DNA of 24,295 bases from CAZDIO01 sp964505555 (lineage in GTDB: Bacteria; Bdellovibrionota_C; UBA2361; SZUA-149; CAZDIO01). Shown here in pieces: positions 15,543-23,301 of the stretch; within the stretch, counting starts at the first letter, position 1; every line of letters begins with the position of its first letter. Position numbers and translations under genes: made by a program. Location of the stretch: contig CAZDIO010000012.1 of the NCBI GenBank assembly GCA_964505555.1, forward strand, positions 1-24,295. The letters run 5' to 3'. The notes below the pieces were generated by a model, which made no database searches, had not been told where the DNA came from, and was given only the letters and a program-made list of their open reading frames with translations.

Positions 15543-17159
15543 ATGGCAGAAGAACAAGGTGTTGAACCAACCACAGGCAAGCTAAACGCTGAGAACCTCC
15601 CCCTGCTTGCCAAATTTTTAGGGCTTGAATATCGCACTACATTAGAAAATGTATCCCCCCCGCAAGAATTGGTATTAGGCGATTTTACAAAACTTATTGG
15701 ATCCTGGGGGAAAGGGTATAAAATCCTTCCTATTGAAAGCACAGAGAAAGGAATCACCGTAGCCGTATCAGATCCTCTTGATATCCAAGCGATCGATGCG
15801 CTGAGAATTTGCTATGGTCGACCGCTCCAGCTTGTTGTCACTCCCGAAGAAGAGATCCTTCGTGCCATTAACGGCATACGAACAACCCTGATGTCTGATC
15901 GGTCCAACTCTCTCGAGGGAACTGATGAAGATGCGGCAGAGGAATTCATGGGCGCGCTGAAGATCGACGTTACTGATGCCGAAGACGACGACGCTCCGAT
16001 TATTCGTTACGTTAATACGTTAATATTTCGAGCGGCAAGTTCTCGTGCCTCAGACATTCATATTGAGCCCTTTGAAACCGTATTAAAGGTGCGTTTTCGA
16101 ATCGACGGCGTGCTGGTCGACGTAGATGAAGAAGACAAATCATTTCAGGCAGCAATTATCTCCCGCATTAAAGTCATGGCGAACTTAAATATCGCCGAGA
16201 AAAGACTTCCTCAAGATGGGCGAATCGGTATTCGTATTGCAGGAAAAGATGTAGATATTCGTGTTTCTTCTGTTCCCACACGATACGGGGAACGTATCGT
16301 GATGCGACTTCTTGATAAATCAAGTGTGGTGATCAGCCTAGATTCGCTCGGCCTTTTAAAGCCAAATGTTGAGATCATTCAGAAAATAATTCATCGCACC
16401 CATGGAATTATTCTTGTTACTGGACCCACTGGCTCTGGTAAAACCACTACGCTCTATGCATTCCTGACGCAAATTCATTCTCCGGACATTAATATTCTCA
16501 CCATTGAAGATCCTGTGGAGTATGAAATTCAGGGCATTGGTCAGATGCAGGTAAATCCGCGAATTGATTTCACCTTCGCCAACGGTCTTCGCTCTATTCT
16601 CCGTCAAGATCCAGATGTGATCATGGTTGGTGAAATTCGCGATCTAGAAACAGTGGAGATAGCGATCCAAGCATCGCTCACCGGTCACCTCGTGTTCTCA
16701 ACACTGCATACAAACGATGCTCCTGGAGCCATTACCCGTCTTATTGATATGGGGGTTGAGCCTTTTCTCATCTCTTCGAGTCTTATTGCCATCATGGCAC
16801 AACGATTAATTAGAAAACTTTGCCCCCATTGTAGAGTCGCCTACGAGATCTCGGCGGCACAATGCCAGGAACTTGGACTGAATCTCGATCAACTCCCTTC
16901 GAAGGAAATTTTTCGGACAAAAGAGGGGGGATGCGAACGGTGTCAGGGAACGGGCTACAAAGGTCGTACAGGAATTCACGAAATGTTGCTTATCGATGAT
17001 AGTGTTCGTGCGCAGATCATGCAGCGTGCAAACGCAAACCAGATTCGAGCAAGTTCAAAATCAATGTATAGCTTGCGTATTGATGGGGCAAAAAAGATGT
17101 TGCAGGGAATTACCTCATTTGAAGAGGTCATTCGCGTAACACAGGATGATGTCATTTAA
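15543..17159 (+). CDS. gspE: Type II secretion ATPase GspE
   Basis: GspE is the cytoplasmic hexameric ATPase that drives pseudopilus assembly through GspL and GspF. The 538-residue product has an N1E-like domain (about 15-115), the N2E domain (about 150-260, with RASDIHIEPF) and the RecA-like motor. Walker A is GPTGSGKTT (294-302), the Asp box is TIEDPVEYE (320-328), Walker B is DPDVIMVGEIRD (356-367), and the His box is GHLVFSTLHTNDA (381-393). The zinc-binding C-terminal domain has C427xxC430 and C464xxC467, typical of GspE. All catalytic motifs are intact and the length is normal. It starts 62 nt after gspD; no strong ribosome-binding site is visible. Neighbours rule out PilB. Confidence 0.97.
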   Translation: MAEEQGVEPTTGKLNAENLPLLAKFLGLEYRTTLENVSPPQELVLGDFTKLIGSWGKGYKILPIESTEKGITVAVSDPLDIQAIDALRICYGRPLQLVVTPEEEILRAINGIRTTLMSDRSNSLEGTDEDAAEEFMGALKIDVTDAEDDDAPIIRYVNTLIFRAASSRASDIHIEPFETVLKVRFRIDGVLVDVDEEDKSFQAAIISRIKVMANLNIAEKRLPQDGRIGIRIAGKDVDIRVSSVPTRYGERIVMRLLDKSSVVISLDSLGLLKPNVEIIQKIIHRTHGIILVTGPTGSGKTTTLYAFLTQIHSPDINILTIEDPVEYEIQGIGQMQVNPRIDFTFANGLRSILRQDPDVIMVGEIRDLETVEIAIQASLTGHLVFSTLHTNDAPGAITRLIDMGVEPFLISSSLIAIMAQRLIRKLCPHCRVAYEISAAQCQELGLNLDQLPSKEIFRTKEGGCERCQGTGYKGRTGIHEMLLIDDSVRAQIMQRANANQIRASSKSMYSLRIDGAKKMLQGITSFEEVIRVTQDDVI

Positions 17160-17170
17160 GCGTTTTACCA

Positions 17171-18397
17171 ATGGCGGTATTTGAATACAAAGCAATCAAC
17201 GCAACTGGCCGCTCCACAAAGGGCATTGTTGACGCAGAGAATGTCCGTGCTGCTCGCCTAAAATTAAAAAAACAGGGGATTTTTCCTACTGAAGTAAGAG
17301 AAACAGCAAGTGAAGAGCTGATCTCTGCGTCAAAAGATGTTACCGCATTTTTTAAAGACCGTAAGGTAAACGCCACGCACCTCGCTCTTGCAACAAGACA
17401 GCTTGCAACGTTAGTCGGTGCGGGGATACCCCTTGTTGAGGCATTGCGTGCACTCGGAGAACAGCTTGATCAACCACGACTAAAGGCCGTATTTGCAGAG
17501 GTTTGCGATCGTGTTAATGAGGGAAGTACGCTTGCTGACGCAATGCGCGATTACCCAAAAGTATTTCCCCGTCTCTTCTCAAACATGGTAGCCTCTGGAG
17601 AAATGAGTGGCACCCTCGATCGGGTCCTTGAGCGACTGGCTGATTTTCTTGAAAACCAATCCGCACTGAAAAGAAAAGTAACTGCGGCACTGACCTATCC
17701 AGCACTGATGATGTTTCTTTGTTTTGCGGTGGTCGTGCTCCTTCTCGTCTATGTCGTACCCCAACTGACAAAAATCTTTGAAGACAACAAAGCCATTCTC
17801 CCACTTCCAACACGAATCGTCGTTGCATTAAGTAACTTTTTTACTAGTTATTGGTTGTTAATCTTTGCGCTGATCTTATTTTCTGTATTTGGATTTATTC
17901 GTTATGCAAAGACTGAGCTTGGCCGAAAAAAAATAGATGGTCTCAAACTTCGGCTTCCCCTCTTTGGACCAATGGCCACAAAAATTGCCACTGCTCGACT
18001 CGCACGAACATTAGGAACGATGCTCTCAAGTGGAATCGAACTCCTAACGGCACTCTCGATCACACGAAATATCATTGGAAATGTAGTTCTTGAAGCGGTT
18101 ATTGATCAGGCTCGCGAGGGGGTCCGGGAGGGCCGCTCCCTGGCAGCAGAACTCAATAAACCAGGGATCTTCCCCCGCATGCTCATTCACATGATCGCTA
18201 TTGGAGAAAAAACAGGGCAACTTGAGCCAATGCTCCATCGAGCGGCTTCAAACTACGAGCTTGAAGTAAACACAGTAATTAGCAGTCTAACCTCAGTGCT
18301 TGAGCCGCTCCTGATACTGTTTCTTGCCGTGGTTGTGGGGGGTATTGTAATGTCAGTGATGCTTCCTCTGGTAGAGATGACCTCGTTAGGGGGGTAG
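17171..18397 (+). CDS. gspF: Type II secretion inner-membrane platform protein GspF
   Basis: GspF is the polytopic inner-membrane core around which pseudopilins are thought to polymerise. The 408-residue product opens with the family start FEYKAINATGRSTKGIVDAEN. It has two repeated helical cytoplasmic domains: about 69-170 (TRQLATLVGAGIPLVEALRAL) and about 270-370 (ARTLGTMLSSGIELLTALSI). Membrane helices lie at about 174-198, 221-243 and 376-398. The conserved GEMSGTLD and GEKTGQLE pair (143-150 and its repeat) is present. Length matches the family. It begins 11 nt after gspE. A repeat and a candidate promoter follow before gspG, so this may be the last gene of the first transcription unit. 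Confidence 0.96.
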   Translation: MAVFEYKAINATGRSTKGIVDAENVRAARLKLKKQGIFPTEVRETASEELISASKDVTAFFKDRKVNATHLALATRQLATLVGAGIPLVEALRALGEQLDQPRLKAVFAEVCDRVNEGSTLADAMRDYPKVFPRLFSNMVASGEMSGTLDRVLERLADFLENQSALKRKVTAALTYPALMMFLCFAVVVLLLVYVVPQLTKIFEDNKAILPLPTRIVVALSNFFTSYWLLIFALILFSVFGFIRYAKTELGRKKIDGLKLRLPLFGPMATKIATARLARTLGTMLSSGIELLTALSITRNIIGNVVLEAVIDQAREGVREGRSLAAELNKPGIFPRMLIHMIAIGEKTGQLEPMLHRAASNYELEVNTVISSLTSVLEPLLILFLAVVVGGIVMSVMLPLVEMTSLGG

Positions 18398-18450
18398 GCT
18401 AGAGTTTTGACTAGGCTGAAATTGAGTCTTGAGCTTTTAACAAAATGATG

Positions 18451-18558
18451 ACACCTGTCGTTGCGAGCGAAGCGAAGCAATCTCATACCATAAATGAGGG
18501 TTCGAGATTGCTTCGCTTCGCCCGGCGGCCGGGCCTCCCGGCTCGCAACGACAGGTGT
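18451..18558. repeat. Palindromic repeat family A, copy 2
   Basis: A 108-bp element between gspF and gspG. Its ends are perfect 18-bp inverted arms (18451-18468 and 18541-18558, outer end ACACCTGTCGTTGCG). The inner arms CGAAGCGAAGCAATCTC (18468-18484) and GAGATTGCTTCGCTTCG (18504-18520) also pair perfectly. As in copy 1, one extra block sits only on the right side: 18521-18540, GC-only apart from one T, holding its own small palindrome CCCGGCGGCCGGG. The transcript should form a very stable branched hairpin that could slow transcription or protect the upstream mRNA. Confidence 0.95.
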
Positions 18559-18560
18559 GC

Positions 18561-18589
18561 TTAAGACTAAACTGAGTTTATATTATAGA
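18561..18589 (+). promoter_or_regulatory. Candidate internal promoter for gspG
   Basis: TTAAGA (18561-18566) and TATAGA (18584-18589) are separated by 17 bp and each match 4/6 of the sigma70 consensus. They start 2 nt after the repeat and lie 30 nt before gspG, whose ATG is preceded by AAGGA (18610-18614). If used, it would let pseudopilin genes be transcribed apart from gspC-F. Confidence 0.3.
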
Positions 18590-18618
18590 GTGATTTCAAA
18601 GAATATAAAAAGGACCAT

Positions 18619-19053
18619 ATGATGAAAAGACGATCCCTACTCCAAGATTCTCGTGGAATGACTCTTGTTGAGATTATTGCCGTTGTTGTACTCATCGCGC
18701 TAGTCATGGGAGTGGTGGCAAAGGGGGTATTTGGCAAATCAGATCAAGCAAAGGGTGCTTTAAATAAAACAAAGATGGAGAAACTCCAAAACATCGTAGA
18801 GACATACCGTCTCCAGTACAATCGCTACCCAACAAAACTTGATGATCTGATTACCAAGTCAGGTGATATTGGCTCTTCTTACTTCACCGCGATGGCAGAA
18901 AAGGATGACTTTGGCGATCTCTGGGGTGGTGACTATGTGTATAAAACAGAGAACAATAATCGAAGTTATACAATCACCAGCCTAGGCAAGGATGGTGTTC
19001 CCGGAGGACAGGGGCCTGATCAAGACTTGGTGATTGGGCCAGGAGCAAAATAG
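18619..19053 (+). CDS. gspG: Major pseudopilin GspG
   Basis: GspG is the main subunit of the periplasmic pseudopilus. The 144-residue prepilin has a 13-residue basic leader. Prepilin peptidase should cut after Gly13 (SRG|MTLVEI), leaving Met14 as the methylated N-terminus and Glu18 at +5. A hydrophobic helix runs from 14 to about 36. The globular part has the GspG features YRLQYNRYPT, DLWGGDYVY in place of the common DPWGNPY, and an Asp/Gly-rich C-terminal loop (GKDGVPGGQGPDQDL) fitting the family's calcium site. AAGGA lies 4 nt before ATG 18619; ATG 18622 is an alternative. It begins 60 nt after the repeat. Confidence 0.96.
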   Translation: MMKRRSLLQDSRGMTLVEIIAVVVLIALVMGVVAKGVFGKSDQAKGALNKTKMEKLQNIVETYRLQYNRYPTKLDDLITKSGDIGSSYFTAMAEKDDFGDLWGGDYVYKTENNNRSYTITSLGKDGVPGGQGPDQDLVIGPGAK

Positions 19054-19779
19054 TTGCAACGTACACAGCGCGGTCTCACCCTTGTTGAACTCGTTGTCGT
19101 GGTTGCATTGATTGGACTTCTTGCTGCGTTCTCAGTAGGCCGTATCGACTCTATCGATATCTGGAAGCAGAAAGGTGATATTAGAAAGTTTGTTGATACC
19201 CTAGAGTTTCTTGTTGCTGAGTCTGTCATCAAAAAACACGCTTACCGGGTGGTTATCGATCTCGATGACAACTCTTACTATGTACGACGTGAAATTCGCA
19301 CAAAAAACAATGTAAAAAACGTTGATTATTTAAAGAATCTCCGTTTAAAAAGCGAAACTGAACGGCTAAAAAAGAAAGAGGAGGAAGAGCTCCTTTCTCT
19401 CGAGGAAGAATTTAAAGAGGAAGATTTGCGCGCTACTGAACCCCTTGAGACAACATTTTATGAATATATGTTTAGCGACGCAGAAGCTACCCATCGACTT
19501 GCCATCCCGCTTGAATTTCCTGAACTAGGAAAGAAAAAAGAATTTTCTGAGGGCTTGCGTATTCGCGATATCGAAACCGCGCGAGGGAAGATCTCAAAAG
19601 GGGAGTTTTCGTTGCGGTATTCAACGATGATGAGTGGAGTGCTGGCCGTTATCCACTTTCAAGCAGGCTCGCATCTTTTTAGTGCGCGGATTAACCCTGC
19701 AGCTGGGAACGTCGTGGTTGAGGATGGAGATATAAGTTTTGAAAAAGCATTTACGAAATTTAAAGAGCTCTCGCAGTAA
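19054..19779 (+). CDS. gspH: Minor pseudopilin GspH
   Basis: A minor pseudopilin near the pseudopilus tip. The TTG start follows the gspG stop with no gap and is supported by AGGAG (19041-19045) 8 nt upstream. No other start would keep the short leader. Cleavage is expected after Gly7 (QRG|LTLVEL) with Glu12 at +5, then a hydrophobic helix to about 27. The globular part contains ESVIKKHAYRVVIDLDDNSYYV, the GspH beta-sheet core. Unlike ordinary GspH, residues about 93-126 are a highly charged Lys/Glu stretch (RLKKKEEEELLSLEEEF), probably a surface helix. At 241 residues it is longer than the usual 170-200. Its end overlaps gspI by 41 nt. Confidence 0.85.
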   Translation: MQRTQRGLTLVELVVVVALIGLLAAFSVGRIDSIDIWKQKGDIRKFVDTLEFLVAESVIKKHAYRVVIDLDDNSYYVRREIRTKNNVKNVDYLKNLRLKSETERLKKKEEEELLSLEEEFKEEDLRATEPLETTFYEYMFSDAEATHRLAIPLEFPELGKKKEFSEGLRIRDIETARGKISKGEFSLRYSTMMSGVLAVIHFQAGSHLFSARINPAAGNVVVEDGDISFEKAFTKFKELSQ

Positions 19780-20227
19780 GGGATCTCCTGAGCGAGGCTT
19801 TACCCTGCTTGAAATTGCGGTATCGATTGTCATTATCGGCATCGCCTTTAGCTCTCTGGTAACGCTTCAGAGCTACTATGTAAAAACATATGTTCGGGAA
19901 CGAAACACGGTCAAGGCTGCTCTTGCCGCGCAGTATGTGCTTTCCATGATTGAGCTTGAAGCAGAGCCTCCAGATCTTGGCGCAAAAGGAGGGGATCTTG
20001 TTGAGGTGCTCAACAACTACGAGTACTTTGCAGAGGATCTTGAGGATACCGAAAAAGATGCGTTTGCTGATTGGACCTATACTCAAGAGGTAACCAACGT
20101 TGAGATCCCACTTGGCACCGAAAAAGAACAAGATGCTCTACGAAGAATCGACTTCACCGTCACCTGGGGCATAGCAAGCGCCGAGCGATACGCGCTAACA
20201 TTTTTCATGAAAACGAAAGCAGATTAG
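19739..20227 (+). CDS. gspI: Minor pseudopilin GspI
   Basis: GspI is thought to nucleate the minor-pseudopilin tip complex with GspJ (and GspK in systems that have it). The 162-residue product starts at TTG 19739, inside gspH, with GGAGA (19726-19730) 8 nt upstream. No ATG or GTG is available before the cleavage site. The basic leader ends at Gly20 (PERG|FTLLEI) with Glu25 at +5, followed by the hydrophobic helix to about 45. The family feature AALAAQYVLSMIE (about 59-71) follows the helix. The short globular domain ends with FTVTWGIASAERYALTFFMK. The 41-nt overlap suggests translational coupling to gspH. Confidence 0.88.
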   Translation: MKKHLRNLKSSRSKGSPERGFTLLEIAVSIVIIGIAFSSLVTLQSYYVKTYVRERNTVKAALAAQYVLSMIELEAEPPDLGAKGGDLVEVLNNYEYFAEDLEDTEKDAFADWTYTQEVTNVEIPLGTEKEQDALRRIDFTVTWGIASAERYALTFFMKTKAD

Positions 20228-20233
20228 AGAAGA

Positions 20234-21052
20234 ATGAACAGAGTCGAAATATCTGATGTTTTGGAATCTCACACCTCTGTGTCTCTGCGCCTCTGTGGTT
20301 ATAATAAAAAATTATTTAAACCACAGCGGCGCAGAGACACAGAGAAGAAAGAACTAAGAAAAAATACTCGCGGATTTACCTTAGTGGAAGTGGTGATTGT
20401 AACTCTTCTCCTTGCTATTATCGCTACTATTCTCTACCGCACGCTGATGAGTATCCAAACAAGTATTAAAATTATTGACAATGAACGTTCGGCAGGAAGA
20501 ACTGCGCAGTTTGTTTTTTCTCGCCTGACACAGGAACTAAGCAATAGATATCAACTCCCCCTCAGCAGTGAAGGAAACTCCCTCTTTGCCACCGGGCAAC
20601 CATCAGTGATTGGGAAAAATCAGGAATCAGGAAAATCAGCGCTGGATTCCATCCAGTTTATTACCGAAAGTGTTTCTGATATCACCTCAGGAAATCAGGG
20701 CGTGGTAGAGATTCTCTACACCTTAAAGGAAGATAGCGAGAGAAAAGACCCTGAGGATGAATATAAAAATTACATCCTCGTACGAGAAGAGATCCCCTGG
20801 GGAGTTAAAGATGAGAACACGGCAAAGAAACGCAAGATTAGCTGGCCTATCGCTGAAAACGTTGTCTCTTTTAATATTCGCTATTTTAGTCAGGACTCCT
20901 GGCAAGATGAATGGACCGGGCCAATAGTTCCCTTTGCAGTTTCCATAACACTTAAAGTGCGCGGTGATGGGGGAAAGATTGAAACATACAAAACCGCTAT
21001 CTCGCTAAACCGCAAACGCTCCTCTCGCCAACCAAGTAACCCTTCAGGATGA
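20234..21052 (+). CDS. gspJ: Minor pseudopilin GspJ with a repeat-encoded leader
   Basis: GspJ is a minor pseudopilin of the tip complex. The 272-residue frame has prepilin cleavage after Gly47 (NTRG|FTLVEV), Glu52 at +5 and a hydrophobic helix to about 68. RTAQFVFSRLTQELSNRYQLP matches the segment following the helix in GspJ. The C-terminal part shows YFSQDSWQDEW and AVSITLKVRG. Leaders are normally 6-25 residues; here residues 14-37 are encoded by a 70-bp palindromic repeat, giving 47. ATG 20234 has AGAGAAG just upstream, and no start codon exists between the repeat and the cleavage site, so translation must cross the repeat. The mature protein is unaffected. It is followed by gspL, not gspK. 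Confidence 0.88.
   Translation: MNRVEISDVLESHTSVSLRLCGYNKKLFKPQRRRDTEKKELRKNTRGFTLVEVVIVTLLLAIIATILYRTLMSIQTSIKIIDNERSAGRTAQFVFSRLTQELSNRYQLPLSSEGNSLFATGQPSVIGKNQESGKSALDSIQFITESVSDITSGNQGVVEILYTLKEDSERKDPEDEYKNYILVREEIPWGVKDENTAKKRKISWPIAENVVSFNIRYFSQDSWQDEWTGPIVPFAVSITLKVRGDGGKIETYKTAISLNRKRSSRQPSNPSG
20275..20344. repeat. Palindromic repeat family B inside the gspJ leader
   Basis: A 70-bp inverted repeat. CTCTGTGTCTCTGCGC (20275-20290) pairs perfectly with GCGCAGAGACACAGAG (20329-20344). After a 2-nt mismatch, CTGTGGTT (20293-20300) pairs with AACCACAG (20319-20326) around an AT-rich centre. It is unrelated in sequence to family A. From memory, repeats of this type (CTCTGTG..TCTCTG..CTGTGGTT) are scattered in many bacterial genomes, usually between genes. 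This copy is read in frame without a stop. Confidence 0.9.
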
Positions 21053-21120
21053 CCCTTGCTGAAGCAGTAAGCAGGTGATAAAACCTTGGAAAAAGGTGGT
21101 CTTTTGTCGGTGCTTTTACT

Positions 21121-22671
21121 ATGGCTGTGTTAGTTGCATTAAATCTCTCTACAAACTTTCTCGAAGTGGTCACGGGAGAAACTACTTCACCGGGAGCGAT
21201 CCAGATCCTTGCTTTTAATAAGTTCCCCTTACCACTGAATGGCAATCTTTCAACCAATGGAACTTCTCCCTCAGAAAACAATGGTCACCTACATTTAGAT
21301 CCCCTTTCCCCACTTCCCCATCAAGAGCCTCCTTTTGACACTCCCATTACAAGCACTCTCGAAAAAGTCATCACCGATCATCCCTCACTCGAAGAACTCC
21401 TTGAACTTGACATTGATCGCGCGCTTGCGGTGCTTCCCTCAAGGAGAATGCTTTTTGAAAATATCGATCTTCCTTTCCATGATCCAAAAAAAGTCGAAAA
21501 GATCTTACCCTTGCAGGTTCAAGATCTCCTTCCTTTTGAAATTGATAATTTTATTGTCGATGCAGTCTCTCTTGGGCAAAAGGAAAACAACCAATATGAG
21601 TATCTTGCCTCCCTTGTGCCTTCAGAAGATGTTTCCAGTGCGCTGAGTGTCTTTTCACAACTGGGAATAGATCCCAAAATGCTCACTTCCTATTCTTCTG
21701 CACTCACCGCATTAGCGAAGCTCTGTCCGAGCTATCTCACCGGGTCTTTTGGTATTCTCTTATTAGATGACAACCATTGCTCTCTAGCGCTCTTTGTCCA
21801 AAACGAACTAAAACATCTTCGTGAACTTACGATCGAGGGTAATGGAGAGGATCTCCAAGCTCTTTCTAAAGACATTCGTTGTTCGCTTGCACACATTGAA
21901 CGGAGTGCTCATGAGACATTTGAGAAAATCTATCTTGTCGGGCAACAAGATCTTCTTGCACAAGTGGCTAAGTTTTTAGGACGCCCCGTAGAGATGCTTG
22001 ATATCTCTTCTTATGTCTCCATGGACAGCTCTCTCGATATTTCAGCCAACGATATCGTATGGGCAGTTGGGCTTTTTGCAAGTGAGCTTGCAAAACCCCA
22101 TGCTACTCAATTGATTAATTACCGCCAGGGCCGCTTTGCGTATCGACCGATCTGGGGAAATCTTATTGCCGCACTTCGTGAAGAGTGGGCTAGCTTTACA
22201 TTTTTAAGTGTTGCCTTTTTGCTCTGGGTAGGAAGTGTATTCTTTGCCTCACGCTCTACTCTTACCCAGATCGATGATCGTATCCAATCTGAAGTTCGGC
22301 GTGTGTTTCCAACAGCAAACATTCCTCAACAAGGAGAAGTTGAATTTCTTAAAGAAGAAGTAGGGAAGCTTGAGCAACAACTTCGTGGCCTTGGCTCTCT
22401 CTCTTCTCTTTCTCCATTAGAATCTCTCAAAGCACTCTCTGAACTCCTCGGAGAAGATCTTGATATTACCGTTGATTCGTTACGATTACGACTCACAAGC
22501 ATCCAGATGCAAGGATCGGTAAGCTCAACTCCCGCCGTAGGAAGACTCCAAGGTGCTTTAGAGAAGCAAAAAGATCGCTTTTGTAAGGTTCAAGTTGATC
22601 CCGGCGAGCGTGTTCCTGGAACATCTCGCGTGAAATTTAAAGCAGAAATTAGTTTTTCTTGTGATGAGTAG
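21121..22671 (+). CDS. gspL: Type II secretion assembly protein GspL
   Basis: GspL is a bitopic inner-membrane protein whose actin-like cytoplasmic domain recruits GspE and whose periplasmic domain binds GspM. The 516-residue product has a PilM/GspL-type cytoplasmic region (about 1-345). It includes the PLQVQDLLPFEIDNFIVDA segment (130-148), SFGILLLDDNHCSLALF (209-225) and the juxtamembrane LINYRQGRFAYR (331-342). One membrane helix (about 357-377) leads to a coiled-coil stretch (about 404-423) and a small ferredoxin-like periplasmic domain (about 430-515). Residues 40-75 are a low-complexity Asn/Ser/Pro insertion. The 68-nt gap after gspJ contains only a weak 5-bp hairpin (ACCTT/AAGGT). The frame overlaps gspM by 8 nt. 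Confidence 0.9.
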   Translation: MAVLVALNLSTNFLEVVTGETTSPGAIQILAFNKFPLPLNGNLSTNGTSPSENNGHLHLDPLSPLPHQEPPFDTPITSTLEKVITDHPSLEELLELDIDRALAVLPSRRMLFENIDLPFHDPKKVEKILPLQVQDLLPFEIDNFIVDAVSLGQKENNQYEYLASLVPSEDVSSALSVFSQLGIDPKMLTSYSSALTALAKLCPSYLTGSFGILLLDDNHCSLALFVQNELKHLRELTIEGNGEDLQALSKDIRCSLAHIERSAHETFEKIYLVGQQDLLAQVAKFLGRPVEMLDISSYVSMDSSLDISANDIVWAVGLFASELAKPHATQLINYRQGRFAYRPIWGNLIAALREEWASFTFLSVAFLLWVGSVFFASRSTLTQIDDRIQSEVRRVFPTANIPQQGEVEFLKEEVGKLEQQLRGLGSLSSLSPLESLKALSELLGEDLDITVDSLRLRLTSIQMQGSVSSTPAVGRLQGALEKQKDRFCKVQVDPGERVPGTSRVKFKAEISFSCDE

Positions 22672-23266
22672 GAAACTTTATTTAAAAAAAGTTGTCACTT
22701 GGTTTTCGTCACTCAAGCGTAGTGAGAAAACACTGATTGCCATAGTGGGGTGCTTTTTGAGCCTCTATTTTCTTACCATGCCCGTTCTAGCTGTTTTTGA
22801 CTATGTCGATGAGAACAAACGTCAGATAAACGTAAGAAGGGTGCAGCTTCAAGACACCATGGAACATGTAAAGAAGTACCGTCAGCTCGATGAACGTCTT
22901 AAATCCGTACAATCAACGTTTCAAGAACTCCAGCTTACCTTCCAACAGGTGTATGAGGAGGTTGATCGAATCGTTAAGGACAGTTTAGGAAACGATAATT
23001 ACCTCTTAAAGAGAGCGAGCGAACCTGAGGCGCTTGGTGCCGATTATCAGCGTCAAGATTTTTCATTAAAAATCGATGCGCTTAATCTTGACCAGCTGGT
23101 AAAACTTCTCTACCACCTTGAGCGAGGAAAAACTCCGCTCTTTTTGAGCAAAGTAGATCTCGCAAAATCTTCATTTAAGGCTGGTGAATTTCAAGCCACC
23201 TTAGAGCTGACAAGTGTTGGGAAAAGGCAAGGTGATGGAGAGAGAGAAGAGAAGTCTACTGGGTAA
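22664..23266 (+). CDS. gspM: Type II secretion protein GspM
   Basis: GspM is a small bitopic inner-membrane protein that pairs with GspL. The 200-residue product has a short cytoplasmic basic start, a membrane helix (about 21-42, after SLKRSEKTL), a long coiled-coil-prone segment (about 48-112) and a small periplasmic alpha/beta domain (about 115-190; FSLKIDALNLDQLVKLLYHLE). Sequence is poorly conserved in this family, so the call rests on architecture and position between gspL and gspN. I choose ATG 22664, overlapping the gspL stop by 8 nt; GTG 22661 immediately before it is possible. Confidence 0.85.
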   Translation: MSRKLYLKKVVTWFSSLKRSEKTLIAIVGCFLSLYFLTMPVLAVFDYVDENKRQINVRRVQLQDTMEHVKKYRQLDERLKSVQSTFQELQLTFQQVYEEVDRIVKDSLGNDNYLLKRASEPEALGADYQRQDFSLKIDALNLDQLVKLLYHLERGKTPLFLSKVDLAKSSFKAGEFQATLELTSVGKRQGDGEREEKSTG

Positions 23267-23301
23267 GAAGTTTTGAATCGTATTTTATAACAGCGACAAC
23301 T

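Noticed and set aside
21049..21078. Nine-codon ATG frame overlapping the gspJ stop, considered as a gspK remnant
   Set aside because: The peptide (MTLAEAVSR) has no prepilin motif or similarity to GspK; it is too short to support.
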